A stretch of DNA of 64,000 nt from Penelope pileata (lineage: Eukaryota; Chordata; Aves; Galliformes; Cracidae). Below, one piece after another: positions 21,331 through 34,948 of the stretch; within the stretch, counting starts at the first letter, position 1; each line of letters opens with the position of its first letter. Location of the stretch: NCBI GenBank assembly GCA_013396635.1, contig WBMW01001713.1, positions 130,065 to 194,064 on the forward strand. The letters run 5' to 3'. The notes under the pieces are model-generated. The model made no database searches, was not told where the DNA came from, and was given only the letters and a program-made list of their open reading frames with translations. The position numbers were made by a program, and so were the translations under genes.

Positions 21331-24300
21331 GTAAGAACATGCCCTTAATTAAAGTGAAGAGCCTCATAGCTGCCCTTGTAACAGCAGAGTTATTATTAAA
21401 AGCGCTCCCTTTCTAATGCTGTTTCAAACACATGTAACCAGACAAGGTAACATAAATACTTGTGTCATTTTTATAGGCATTTTGGAAATCCTTATAGAAT
21501 TTTCCCACTAGCCAAAGCGACAGTGATTATCAGTGCTCTGCTTCTTGATTACTTCCCCGAAATCTTGTTTGTGCTCTGGGGGTGGCAGCCATGCAGTGAT
21601 AGGACTTTATCAGGTCAAACCGTCATTATATGCTCTCTGATTTTATGTGCGGTTTTTGTGTGAGCAGTTCACTGCCTTGAAAGGGCGACTGCGAGCACAA
21701 GGACAGGGATTTGCTTCATTCCTACTCCTAAAAGTCTTGAGACAGAAGAAACCTCTGTGTGCGGACTGCTCAGCACCCTCTGGGGAGCATCCCAGCATCC
21801 CGAGTGTCCCAGGGTGTCTGGATTTGCTGGGGTCAGAAGACACCAGACATCTGGACGGGGTCAGATACACACAGAGACCCATCTGCCTTTTGTGTCCTTC
21901 TTCTGCTCAGCAATGGGACAGCAAGGTGGTTCTCTGCCTTACTGTGGAGGCTTTTTCCAGCAATTCAGTGCTGATCAGCTTTGTTGCAGCATCTGCCCGA
22001 ATTTTCACAGGCTATTTGTTTGTATTCACAGAAGCAGTCTGCAGGTACGGGAGTGTAGTTTTTCATGAAAATGACTGTCGGCTGAAAGATGGAGGCTGAG
22101 GTGAGGCTTATATAGCTTTTTCAGATTGTTTCTGCCAAGAAGTGCTGCCATATGAACTAGAAAGGCTCTAGCAAACATACTTTTTTTAAAAATCACTTAC
22201 AGTGTTAGTATCTTTCAATAATTCAGGCAGAGATGTTTACATCTAAGGACGTTTTTCCTTCACCGTTATGAAAATGTTAAGGTAAATAACAGTTTGTTTG
22301 CCAAATCATTGCCAAGATCCCATTTGCAGTCATTGCTACCTTCCTCTTTCTAGCAATCTAATTATCTTTCTCTGCCTTGGGAATGACTACCAGAAAGATG
22401 GATGTAAACGACAGCAAGAGATCCCGGAAGAGGGAATGTTTTCAGCTCTAGGTTGACAAGTTTGAAATCAGCCAACTTTGCTTTTTACCCTGCTTGCTGT
22501 AGAGTGTCTGATGCTGTTTCCAAAGACACATGGAGATTTCACTGTGGAAAACATGATTGCTATGCTGAGATAACCGTGCTTCCAATAAAAATGGCCGTAT
22601 AAGAGCAGCACAGAACATATTTTGTTTAGCCTCCACAAACAGACCTCTCTGTTTTCCTTGTGGTGTGTGCAGCTAGTTAACATTTGTAATATAGTTGCTT
22701 ACATGGAAATCCACTTTCTTATGCACAAATTTGCTGATCAAGTCTTTGTCTACTACTGTAGCATAGTCAAAGTTACTTCAAAAAGGAGAAAATAGTTATT
22801 TCCGTATTTTCTCATGCTTGTTTTACTCATTTTTGACACTGCATGCTGTGCAGTTATCTTTAGAAGCTGGATAATGATCAGTAGTGTAAACAATTTCTGA
22901 TCTCCAGAAGTATTTGGTACTGAGTGTCAGCTGAGCCTGCTGCTCTGTCCTTCCCTAGTGGTGCCTGAACATGGGTATTAGTCTGTTACTCCGAGAACAA
23001 ATTATAGTTTTAATTTCAAAACCAAGGGTTGTTTCTGAAAGAAAAAGGCAGCCTCTCAAAAATCTTGGAAAAGAGAAGAGTGAAGGTAGAAATGAATATC
23101 AACAGAGTCAGTGTCTCCAGACTGCAGCTGATATTGTCTTCTTTTGAAAGAAGCTCCACCTCTGGGCTACATTCTCCAGGGCTGGGTTTTAGGACCCTTT
23201 CTTCTGTAATGTAATAGCCTGTGTGCCACTGAAATCAATAGTATTACAATCAGGAGGCCCACACCAAGCAAGGCAAGTCTGACATCAGGGGAAGGACTGT
23301 TTGTATTGACCCTGACACAGCAATGCACTGGATGCAGCAGGGAGAGGGATGTGTGCAATTTAATTTCTGACAAAGTCATCAGGCTTTAAACTCATGCACC
23401 TCTTGGTAACTCGATGTCTCAGAAACTGAAATTTTACGCTGTGATGGATTATTATTTGTTGGCTTAATTGACATGCTATTTCTATTCTGATGACAGTGTT
23501 TCCCAATATTTTAATGAAAGTGTACATTTCAGAAATAGGATAAATTAGAGCAAGTCATGGCTCACCTTACAGATAAATAGGTGAAATTGCTACACATTTT
23601 TCCTAATTAACAGTAGTTTAGGAGAAAACTAGAATGTTGCACAAGTTGTTCTTGGGAACAGCTTGAAGGTTCTGACCAATTGGTATCATCGAGACCCTGC
23701 CTGGAAGATGCTAATGTAAACCTCAACAACAACAAATTCATTTTTCCTTTAGGAACAATGTTCCATGTTCTGGAACTATTTTCTAAACATGCTGATATTC
23801 AAAGGTCTTTGTAAACATAATCTCTAGGGCTGAAAAATACAGTCACTGTGGAAGGATTCTGACAGCTGGGATGATTAAGCCATTCCTCTGTCCCCAAGGA
23901 CTGGAGGAGAGTCAGAGCCAGGCTGGCTCGGATGAGATAGCTGGTGCTGCTTGGTAATGAGGAGAGGGCACAGAAATGCACAAGCTGTGTAGATTTAGTT
24001 TCTGTCTGTGGATTTTCCATGCCCTGCAAAATTGAAAGATGTCACGTACAGGAATTTTTACAAGATGGCAAACTTGCTGAGGTGGGTTTGATGCTGTGAA
24101 TCAATGAACTGCTCTTTGAGCTGTTCTGCTGCTTGACAAGCAATACAGGAAGAGACGTGTGAACTCCCCGACTTCTTTTTAATGGTGCATTGACATCAAA
24201 GTCTAGCTTTACATGTTTATATTATTACAAATTAGTGGATGTTTGTTTTGCACAGTCTGGCCCTGCTCATTGCATTCACTGTCATTATTAAAATGGAAAT

Positions 24301-27063
24301 GGTGTTAATCTGCAGTAAAGAAAAAAATGGTTTGCAAATTTTCACTGTATTAGAGAATGCATTTTAACCAATAAATCTTAGAATGTAGTGCCCTTGGAAA
24401 CATGGGTTGCTCTCCTTCTCCTCACCAAGCAGTACACCTGTTCAGAGGGCAGGAAGGAGCCTGAAATACTTAAAAGGAGTCAAAGATTGATCTGCGTTAC
24501 ATAAAGCTGAGTAATTCTCCTGAATTTTCTTTTTCACGTTTTGATCATCACAGAAGAGGGCCTACGTAAAATCCTGGTACCAAAAGCAAGCCCAGCTGCA
24601 GCAGAAACCTATAGGCTCCTGGGGATTTTCAGAAAAGCTTTACTGATCCCAGTTCTACATGCAATGTTTGTTTGTTTACTTTTCAGATTCAATTATTGTG
24701 TTTATACCTGGCCTTGCAATTAGGCAAGATAAGATAAAATAGGCCGATAAGTCCTCAGATAAGCCGTGCACATTTTGGATGCTGTATAAACAAAAATAAA
24801 GATCTGTGTCAGACCATCCAATTCTGAGGTCCTAATTCCAGATTAATGACATAGCAAAGCTGTCTGGTAATTGCAGGTGAAGGCAGACAGAAGAAAGAGT
24901 GAGCAAGAACAGTAGCGTTCAGTTGTTCAACTTCACGGGCACAGCACAGATACAGCTGAAATCAATGCACTGAGATTGGTTAACAAACATTTGTTTCACT
25001 CTGGGACAGGAGTTATAAGCCCTGTGCCTATACCACAGTAAGATAAACCTCAAACAAGGCAATACACGATCTGAAGACGCAGAACTTAGTGACAACCAAC
25101 AGCTGGGTACTATGCTCCAGTTTAAGACACCAGCAAAGAAACTCCCACTCCTCCTCTCCATTAAGGATGTACACGGTTTGGGCTGCATTAGAAATCGGCT
25201 CCCACGAGTTAGAAAAAAGGAGATTGTCCTGCACAGACTCCCATCCACAAGTACTTTGGGATCTTCACTACCAGCTCATATCTCCATTCAGACATTCTGC
25301 TGTGGCAAGTACCACAAAGCGCACCCCACACACATTGGCTTAATCAGAAGGGTTATTTAGAAGCCTTCCTTCATACAGGGTGCTTTAGTTTGAATTGTAC
25401 TGTCTGGGTATCTGGGAAAATGGTTGAGTTGGTGCGATGGGAGATAGGAGTTGCTATGTAATGATTCCTTGGCAGGACAGCTGGAGTGCAATAATAGCAG
25501 CTTACTTGTTATGATAAGATCTTAACTGTTGATGTTGCATATGGAGACCGCTACATTAGGAGATACATTAAGTTCTAAGTAAATCAGTCCTTCAGGGACC
25601 ATAAAAATACTGTTTGCAAGAACGTAAACCAAAAAGTGGTGGTTCCAATAATAGTGAAGAATTAGGGGATTTTTCTTGTATTTAATGCACCACAAAAACA
25701 CATTCCAAGTTCTTAACTAGTTGGAGGATTGCTCCAAACAGTAATAGCAGGCATGGAGGAAGTCATCATTTGTGTTTTACCCAAGGAATTTGTCAGCATT
25801 TCAGCAAAGAGCTGTGTACCACGTGCAAAGTTAAACGCAAACACGACTTCTGTTGGATGAAGGTCTCAGGTCCCAACATCTCTTTTATTGACGGGAGGGC
25901 AGTAGCAAACAGTGATTCAGCGAGTAGCCTAGAGCAGAGTCTGAGAAGTGAAGCTACCAGCCATGGCTCCTAGGCCATGTTGTAACTGCTACCACAGCTT
26001 CCTCCTTTTCACTGCGTGATGAAGCGTATTACAAAGGAATATGTAAATGGATTTGTCTGTTTGCTTTTTGTACCAAAAGGAAAATACACTGACTTTAGAA
26101 TAGTGCTGTCCATATGGGAGAGAAGGTCTATTTTGTTGTGCAACATTGCATGTTATTCTTTTTTAATTTCCAAGCTGAGGAAATAAAGAAAAAATATTCA
26201 ATGTCATTATGCTGCTATTATGGCAGAGAATTTAATTGCATTCCAATCAAGGGAAAGTTATGATTCCCTTAGAAATTGTAACTTGGTCCAAAACGCAGAG
26301 CTCTTTTGGAATGATTGTTACTGTGCACCTTTACAGAAGATATTGCACAGCTAGTGATCCATGCTCCTGTTGTGGTCAGGGGAGAGAAATAGGGATGGAA
26401 TTAAGGGCCTCCAAAGGCTGATTTGTCTAACTTTCTTAGATGAGTATCTTAAGATGAAACAAGTGACCTCCTGGAGGCTCCTGTTCAGATAACTGGCACA
26501 AACACAGGCATCTAACTTCTGGTATCTTGACTCAGTGAGGTGAATCCCCTCCTCAGGCGCCAATTCTGTGATCTTTATTAAGGCAATCACTCCATTGTCA
26601 TTTCAGGCAGCTTTCTCTCAATAATCATCTAAACTGTTTTGCCTTTCTTGCTTGTCTGCTTTGTTGGAGTTTATTTGTTGTTCCTCCTCCAGAACTGTCA
26701 TTGTTCAGCTCAGAGGTATGTGGAAATACTGCCACTTCAGTAATTACTCGAAAAAGTGCTTTCAGTTCTTTATGAAAACAAACTTGTTTGCTCCCTAGGC
26801 TACACAAAAGTTTCTCTCTTTGAAGGAGAAGAAAAGAAGTTCGTGGAAAGAAGAGTGTCCTTTCCAAAAAAGACGGGGATGTTTGCAGCAGTCTTTTCTT
26901 AATGATCTCTGTAGCTTTGAGGCGAGGAGAGGGATTGAAGCAGTGGCTCCAATATGGCTTTTCTCATCTGTTGTGGGGCAAGGATGTATTAGAAGTATCA
27001 GTAATAGAGCCAATTAATGATATAGCTTAGTAGAAATACTGTCTTGTGTGTGTTGTATTTCAG

Positions 27064-27079
27064 TGTCGCAAAAATTTAG
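27064..27079 (+). other. Candidate 16-nt microexon
   Basis: A good acceptor (TGTGTTGTATTTCAG ending at 27063) is followed after only 16 bases by a good donor, TTTAG then GTAAGAGAT at 27080. Such a tight pair resembles vertebrate microexons, which would encode about five residues. Chance pairing of an AG with a GTAAG is common in 40 kb, so support is weak. Confidence 0.08.
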
Positions 27080-28153
27080 GTAAGAGATTTGCTTTATTCT
27101 TTAGAGTCCCATTAATAAGCATGTTCTGTGGCTTGTTCTGCTCCAGTTAACTGCGATAGTAAAAGGGGGAATTAAACACAGGTATCTGAGTCTTTGCTTT
27201 AAAAAAAAATCTGCAACAGAGTTATAACAGCAAATCATGGTGGATGATTAAAAATTGTAAGTTGCTTAGGTGTTCACCCTAGATAAGTTTAGTCTGGTCT
27301 GAGGCCAATTCAGAATTAGTGTTTCCATTGAGCTGTGTTACAATATGACATGTAGTTTGGCTGTTATCTACTCCCGCTTAACCGGAACAAAAAAACCGGA
27401 TCCATCATTTTGAGCTCATGTCCAAACAGTAGGGACTGTTCTGGATCTAGAAAGTCAGATTCAGTGTTCAGCTCAAAGGTCTGTACATCCCACTGAGAGG
27501 CCACAGGAATGTCTGTCACAAATGGCCATGGGGCTTGAAGGCAATCTGACCTCAGGGGAAAAAAACCAAACATTTCTTCCACAAGCTGAGCCTGTGACCA
27601 AGTGGATGTTATAGTTTTGCAAAATCAGCTGAGGGTCGCTAACAGCTTCCTTAGATTGTGAAGCCACAACAGAGGTGGGAGTCAGGCATGTGGCTGTGTG
27701 AAGTGTGTGGTGCTAATGCCCACCCAAGTGATCCAGTTAGATATAGAGATAATGCTACCTTTTCTGAGCAGGAGATGAGGGATGAAAAGTTTTACCAACA
27801 GTGATACAGGAAAAGAAGGGAAAGCTGCAGCCTGTCTGCGTCAGTTCCAGCATCTGTAGCCTGCTGCTTGTGGGATGGGGTGCTCCAGGTTTCCACAACG
27901 GAGTAGGAATCTCCCCTGAGGTGGGTACTGCCCTGTGAGTCTGAAGAAACTATAAGCCAAACTAAATATTGACCTACTCCCAAGCATTGTAGTGATTTTT
28001 TTATGACGTACTATGCCTGACATGTTGCAAACTTCTGTTCCTTGATGTGCTTTTTGTTTTGTGTACATGTCTATGTGTGTGTTTGTGCTCTTCTGAGAAG
28101 GATGAGAAGCAGAAGGAAAGACCTGCCAGTCTCTGAACTTTGCTGTGACTCAG

Positions 28154-28200
28154 GTCCAGGTGCAGTGTTAAAGAAGAGTTAGATATAGAAAGATTTAAAG
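28154..28200 (+). other. Weak candidate exon (47 nt)
   Basis: The acceptor TTGCTGTGACTCAG ends at 28153 and the donor AAAG then GTAACTTT starts at 28201. One of three phases is open and reads SRCSVKEELDIERFK, with charged-residue content more typical of coding than of intronic sequence. No family is suggested. Both splice sites are moderate. Confidence 0.12.
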
Positions 28201-29572
28201 GTAACTTTTTAAGCATACTTAAACAAGTTTCTTTTAGCATTCAGAAGTGAAGGTCTTAATCCAGAGTTTAAAAACCTTGCTTTTCATTGTCTTTGCCATC
28301 AATGGTCATGTGTGATTTCTTCAGCTTTGCACACCTACCATAAAGAAACAGAAAATATTTCCTCCCTTAGTTGCAGTGGGACTGTGCTCTCCCTCCCATG
28401 AGATGCTATCAGCAGCTAAAAGGTGTGGAGCACACCCAAACCTCTGCTTGTGCTGTCTGTGACTTCTACCATTGACCAAAAAGGGGACTGTAGTTCTCAA
28501 TATCAGATCTACCAGAAGGTTTTACCCTACTGAACACAAGTGGGTTAGCTGTAGAAGTGGTTTCCTTCTAGCTGGCTACTGCTTAGAACTTGAAAGTGAG
28601 TGGTCTGATGTTTTAAAGGAATTTCTGACTTTAAGAGTAGTGACCAATTGTAAGCTTAGCAAAACCTGTCAAAAACGAAAAAAAAATTTTCGTCATCAGT
28701 TTTGTTCGATCAGTTTTGTTTGAGTTTTTTTCACTGTGTCCCTGCACATCTCTGTATCTCCTTTCCCTAGATGTGTTTGAGAAGTCTGAAAAATCTGATT
28801 AAATCTGAGGTCTGATCATTGGCTGAAAGCATGGTGTCTGACGGTATACTTTATTAGCAGGCCTTGCTCATCTCTGTCTGTGTTGTTGTGTGGTCCGGAT
28901 GGATGTCATCTCAGCTCCTTCCTGTTGCTGTCTTCAAATACACATAATGATGTTGACCTTCTCTGCAGCAGGCTTTGAGATATCTGGAGGAGAAAGGGCT
29001 AGGTATTTGATTAGATCATTCAATGCGATGAAGGTGGAGGGAAAGGACTGACCTGTTTGTACCCTCTTTAGCAGACATCTCATCCATCTGGAGGTGGAAC
29101 AGGGAAGTGAACAAAGAAATAGTAACAAAGCTGAGCAGATCACCATTATCACGGAGAGGCTCTTGATATAAAATGGATGTTTTTCTGTTTTGTGTTTCAG
29201 TGAGGACCAAATCAGGCCCCTAAATGTCCTAACATACATCCCAATAGCTGGGGAGTGAGAATGCTCATTTCAGCGCCTGTCACCACCTGTGTTCCTTCCA
29301 GAAAGCAGCTACATCCATTAGCATTATCCCATTTAACTGCACCAAGTGTTATCTAGGTGTTATCTATTCGTTCTGTACTGTGACCAGAAGGGAGACTGGA
29401 TGCCGTACATAGGCTTGTTGTATATTTGTGTCTACAACTGAAGAAACACTGGAGGAGGTTCCCCCTCAGCCCAGCTCCATGGAGTTGGGTGAGGAGCAAT
29501 CCAGCCCTGTAACTTCTGAGACTGAGTGAAACATCCCCTCCCTTGCCATGCACCGAAGATTGTGTTTCCAAG

Positions 29573-29665
29573 GTTCAGAAGAGGATTAGGTCTTCTTTGA
29601 TTGAGACTAACTCTTTGCAAAGTACAAGGAGCCTTCTCTTCACTTGGTGTGACCGGGACTGTCAG
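29573..29665 (+). other. Weak candidate exon (93 nt, phase 0)
   Basis: A TTTCCAAG acceptor lies at 29572 and a strong donor, GTCAG then GTGAGAATA, at 29666. The 93 nt form exactly 31 codons, open in the phase that starts at the first base (VQKRIRSSLIETN at its beginning). The acceptor's pyrimidine tract is interrupted. The peptide is not recognised. Confidence 0.13.
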
Positions 29666-32527
29666 GTGAGAATAAGCTCTGGGCTGATAGCTGGAGTCCC
29701 AGCCTTGGCTCTGTGCTGGGCTTGTGCATGGCGCCAACTTTACTGATTCCATTGCTGAGTCCCCAGTGCATCAGGGATAAATACTCCTTGGTTCCTGGCC
29801 TGAGCAGTGCAAAGTTTTATGGTGCTGTATTTGAGCAGCACTTTGAAGACACAAATCCCTAGCATTACGGTTTGTTTCAACATGCATGCCCTGCTAGTGA
29901 ACAGCAGTATAAAAGCCAAGCTCTCATCGCAGCCACAATGGTGCTAAGAATTGTGTAAATGATTCAGAAATGTGAGTGGTTTGGAGCCCATAAAAGATAC
30001 CAGATGTAAGTGAAGGCAACAAAAAAAAGTCAATGTACGACAAAGCAGTATTACAACAGGCTCTTGTAACAATGTATGCAGAATTTTATTTCTATTGTAG
30101 GAGAGGCACACAGTATCCTTTCCGGCAGCAAATCGTATGTAAATTACAAAATCTTTTCCAAGATGCTCTATAAATACATAAACCTTGTGGGCTGAGATGA
30201 GTCGTAGACTGTTACCCAATCTGCCCTGCAGCAGGCCAGGAAAACAGATCTGCTGCTGAAAGAGACAGCCATTTCCCAAGATTTATAGACTGCAAGTATT
30301 TTATTTACTATCCAAGGAAGGAGTCTATACTTGTTGCAAAGAATGAGTATAAAGTGTGCAGGGTCGAATCCTCATTGGTTTTGTGCGTCTGTGAAAATAA
30401 ATTAAAGCATCTCTGAGAGCTGAGAGTTCAGGTTCCTTTTGGTCCCATGGGATTTCTCAGACAAAGCTGACCTGAGAGTGCTGCGGTGTGATGTATGGAG
30501 ATCTTGTTAGACCTCAGCTCTGAGCTTAAAAGGCACAGATGAAGCACGAATTCAGAATATTTAGATATCATTTTCAATTCACAAACCAGTGTCCAACGTA
30601 GACTGCAAGCTGTTTCTGGTTTTAGCTTTCTTATAATTGAATCTAATCTGCCTGAGATGCAGTACATCATCCCCAAACGCTTTGTACACTCTAAGCTCTA
30701 TGTAAGGACCATGAGCATTTTTTGAGGTGTGTGCAATCTCAAAGTCTCATTAGAGGTAGCACTAATATTTACATGTTTGCATCTCAAATGAAAAGGAGTC
30801 TATTTAATAGCATCAGCAGTTTGGTCAATATTGGCACAGTCCCAGTGCCGAGTGGAAAGTTGGATGGTGTTTTTATTAGCCTCAGCACTGTATATACTGC
30901 TGCAGTTTTTCTTGGGAGACTGTGTTTTTTGTCACTGTACTGTGACCAGGGCTGCAGAGGAAAAGCAGTCAGCAGGGCTGCCTGCTAAAATCTCAGGCCT
31001 CAATTGGGTGCTGAAAGTGCCTCCAGCCTTTTCTCTTCATCATGGTTGCCACAGTCCCAGAAACAGCTTGTCTGTCTTTGGTCCATTAAGCATCTTCTCT
31101 TCCTCCTGCTCTGCCTTAAAACCTTCAGCTCCATGTGGGAAAACCCGGTTTTGCTCCTTACCTGTCAGACCAACCCTGTCTGTTCAACAGCTCATATTTT
31201 TTTGGCAGCATCTGTGACTATAAATTTCCATTCCAAAGATGTGGTTAGCTGGAAAGAGCATTTATTCATTCACTGATGCTCCTGTGAAAGCATGCTATGA
31301 GTTATGCAGCTTGCATAGTTTTCTGTGGCAGTCATCACAGTATCTTGCCGATAGAAGTGGATTTTTTCTTAAAAGAGCTCCAAGGAAGGGAAGTCCACTG
31401 ATTGCTCTGTTAGAGATGGAAAAGCTAAGGCAGGGAAGCAAGATGACTTGCTCAAAGAGGCCGTTGAGGAAGAGTGGGAGAGAAAATCCCATATGCCGAA
31501 GAAGGAATTAATCCAGATTGCAAAAAAACATGGAAGATGACTCAGTTGCAGAGGATAAAAGATTGGAAGGCAAGTGAAAGCTGCCCAGAACTCTGGATGG
31601 ATGTAAGAGAGAGAGGAACTCTATTTTCTCAAATGACTCACAAGAAATTATCTGCGTTTCTGCAGCCAACAGGAAAACCAGTATCTGGGCTGGGCTAAGA
31701 CATATCTGTGAGAAAATAAGGCGACCGTGGGTTACAAGGTCATCTCTCCTTGGCTTGAGTGCATTGCTGGGCAGCACGCTTGGAGGAGAGCTCCCTGCTT
31801 GCAGGGAATCTGAATTCAAACCTCAGAGCAAAGCATCCTCTCTGGGATCAGTAGTCCTGTTCACTGCAGAGGTTGCAAGGCAGGGTCACTGGGAAGACGT
31901 AGTTGCTTTGCTACTGAAAATTCTCAATTTCTGTCTAGTAACTATTGCTATTTTCCACCTCCTGTGTTTTACCCTGCTTAAACTACCATTATTGCATGTG
32001 TTACTGTTCATGATTTAATCTTTTTTATCGTCAAAAGTGATGCCAAAATAGTTAGTTCTCCCAGAATGCTCCTAAGAGTTCTTATTATTCAGTTTTTTGC
32101 ATAGTGATGTGATGGCAGACATTTAGGTGTGCAGAACTACAGAAGGAATTAGACAGTTACTACGAATTTAGTAAAGTTCATCTACACTGGATCAAGTCTG
32201 TAATTCATTAAGATCGTTTTTCACTTGTAAAGAGTGATGATTTAATCTCTTAACGCTAAACCTTTTATTCAGCCACCAAAGCACACATCTGTCTCTGCAT
32301 CATCTGATGTTTACGGCCAGTTCTTTGATATGCACATTGGTGTCACTAGTGGAAAAACTATGTATAAAACCAAAAACAAAGTGTGTCTTAGTGAAAGGAA
32401 GAAACTTCCCCACTAGCAGTGACTTACATGAGCAATTGTCATCTCACTGAGATCAGGTTTTCATGGTACATTTGGTAAAGAAATACTGCATTGTGTGAGT
32501 AAAGCTCCAGGCATTTGTCTTCCAATG

Positions 32528-32596
32528 TCATAGAATCATAGGGTGGCTTGGGTTGGAAGGGACCTCAAAGATCATCTAGTTCCAACCCCCCTGATA
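32528..32596 (-). mobile_element. CR1 LINE 3' tail fragment, inverted
   Basis: Only about 70 bp remain: TCATAGAATCATAGGGTGGC, then GGTTGGAAGGGACCTCAAAG and ATCATCTAGTTCCAACCCCC. This is the reverse complement of the final bases of CR1 with little divergence, so the insertion is severely 5'-truncated yet possibly fairly young. Confidence 0.93.
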
Positions 32597-34468
32597 TCCA
32601 AGGAAGTTACCCATTATCTTCCTTTTAGCTGCTTTTGGAGCTAAAGCACATTGGTGCAGGAAGTACCCAAAGGTACAGTGACTCTATAGGAACAAATAAA
32701 ACCAAGTGAAATTTGAGCCAGTATGTTTTCCCTCGGGACATTTCAGAGAGCTCCTATTTCTACCCTGTCTGCAGATTGAGAGAAGAGATAGTTACACAGC
32801 ATCTTTTCTGCTCTTTGCCTGAATCCCAGAGCAAGGAGTTAGGGAGGTATAATAATCAGCAGGGAAAGGGAACTCAGCAATTCTGAGTTTGGAAAATCTC
32901 TCTGACTCGTTTTCAGGTTGCATTTTGCAGGGAATGTTGTTTGATTGACTCAGAGAACTTTCTTGTCAACCTTGCACTAGGTCTAAAGCAGGTTATTTTT
33001 ATGCATGAGGTAGCCACATGTTCTTCTGGAACTTGTAAGTGCTTTCATTCCAGAGTGCAGGTCTTGGTGCTGCAGTTTGCTGCTGTTCTTCTTTATCTTC
33101 TGCTAAAAGTGAAAAGGAGGAATGCTTGCCTCCCCCATCTTCATGAAGCTGTACCTCTTTGTGCCAGCCAGGAACTTCCTGGGTGCTCCAGTTACTGCCC
33201 TGCTTGTGCCCTGGCATCACTCAGGAGCAGTGCCCAGAATGTGGACTGAAATGTGCTCTCCAAATAAATATGTGTACTACACTATATCTACTCGATGTGA
33301 AGCAGCTGTCCTTTCTGGTACTCACAGCTTTCTGACAGAGGCATTTACTTATTTTATTAACGAAAATAACCCTCCCATTTCAGAGTCAGTTTTAATTTAC
33401 CTCAGCTCTGCCACAAAATTTCCTCTGGATGCCAGTGGGAGGAGAAATAAACTTCTAGAAATAAAGACGCTTCATGTAGATAGTCCAATAAAATTTAACT
33501 AAAATGCAGTGTTAAAGGATGGAATATTTTAAATGAAGGCATCCCTCAGAGCAGTCTGATGCACAGTGTCTATGATGCCTTTGAAACTGGCAAATGCCCA
33601 AGCTAGCTCAGCGCTTAGCTAGCTGAACTTCCCTCTTTGAAACCTGTTTGTGGGAGAAATTGATGCGCTGCAAAGATTTTTTAAAAACATGCAAAGAAAA
33701 GAAGGACTGGCAGTCATAAATATTTTGAGAGCTGAAGAAAGAATCTCTTCAGAAAATTACATGTTGAATTAGCTTTATTGCTTCAGCATGCAAAAAGTCT
33801 TGAGCGATATTATAAATGTCACTGTGTGTTTGCAGTTCCTCACTAAACTACCTGCTGGGTTAATTGCAAGTCTGTCACCAACATTAAATGTTTCAATACA
33901 GTTTAGATCCTTCAGTCCTTCAGAGAGCCTAAAGGAGACGTCCACAATGTCATTTGTATCCTGAGGAGTTGTTAGCAGTACCCTGATGCTGATGTACAAC
34001 AACCAAGCAGTTAAAAATTTCATCCCAAGCACAATGCTTTCCTACATGTATATGAGCTGTAATTCCCACCTCATTGCACTGACAGCAGTATCAAAGCCAA
34101 ATGGCAAACTGGAATGAGCACTGGACAGTTGATGGAAGCTCACTGGAGTGGTAGTGCAGCCTGTTTTCTTACTGCCTAATCTAAATGTCTGCATTAGAAA
34201 GCTGGCTTGCCTTGGGTAACTCATGCCTGGTTCAGTCCATCCCAGTTGTGCTCTCTGGTGAAGACTTTTGCACTCTCCTGTTTCAACATCTCCTTGGGCA
34301 CTGAAGTTGGTTGCAAGAAGCCAGACAGCATGAATAGCATCCCTGAGGGAGACAGGTGCCTTGCATCAAGAGAAAAGCCGTGACAGCAGTGTCCTCTGAA
34401 GGGACATGGAGCAGGATCCCTGCTGTTCAGGTGAATACAGACTTGGGGCAGTGCTACAGGAGTGAGAT
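32597..34468. other. Non-coding stretch, nothing recognised
   Basis: T/G-biased non-coding DNA. The longest frame (33122-33502 on +, 126 codons) has no domain or splice support. No repeat family is visible. Confidence 0.55.
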
Positions 34469-34948
34469 ACAGAATCATAGAATCACAGAATGGTTTAGGT
34501 TGGAAGGAACCTTAAAGCCCATCCAGTGCCACCACTTCCAAGGACAGGGGCACCTCCCACTAGATCAGGTCAACCAAAGCCCCGTCCATGGCCTTGAGCA
34601 CCTCCAGGGATGGGCAACCACAGCTCTGGGCAGGGCCAGGGCCACACTACCCTCCGAGTAAATAATTTGTTCCTAACATCTGACCTAAATCTGCCCTATT
34701 TTAGTTTAAAGCTGTTGCCCTTTGTCCCATCACCACACTCCATGACAAGAGTCTCTCTCCAGCTGTCCAGCAGGCTCCCATAAGGTACTAGAAGGCCACA
34801 GTGAGGTGTCCCCAGATCATTCTCTTCTCTATGCTGAACAACCCCAGCCGTCTCAGCCTCCCTTCACAGGAGAGGTGCTCCAGCCCTCTGATCAGCCTCA
34901 TGGCTCCTCTGGCTCCAACAGGTCCGTGCCCTTCTTATGCTGGGGGCA
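34469..34948 (-). mobile_element. CR1 LINE, 5'-truncated, inverted
   Basis: About 480 bp of CR1 in reverse complement. It begins with the doubled tail octamer region (AGAATCATAGAATCACAGAA at 34471) and GGTTGGAAGGAACCTTAAAG, and includes GGCCTTGAGCACCTCCAGGG near 34590, the TTGTCCCATCACCACACTCC region near 34720 and GAACAACCCCAGCCGTCTCA near 34840, ending near CAACAGGTCCGTGCCCTTCT at about 34930. Frames are broken by substitutions and indels. Open frames at 34356-35060 on + are shadows of it. Confidence 0.93.

Larger units (their letters stand above)
20761..32527. other. Long non-coding stretch
   Basis: About 11.8 kb without a repeat or exon I can name with confidence. The sequence is AT-rich and T/G-biased on +. 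Splice-bounded candidates at 21146-21330, 27064-27079, 28154-28200 and 29573-29665 are listed individually. Short TG alternation (28073-28085) is too brief to matter. Open frames are about 100 codons or shorter apart from weak overlaps near 21.6-22.1 kb and 30.8-31.2 kb and show no family resemblance. Confidence 0.5.

Noticed and set aside
23167..23379. Frame on - with a hydrophobic stretch (LALLGVGLLIVILLISVA) followed by basic residues
   Set aside because: It resembles a membrane segment, but the frame is short, has no splice support and runs against the predicted transcription direction of that half.
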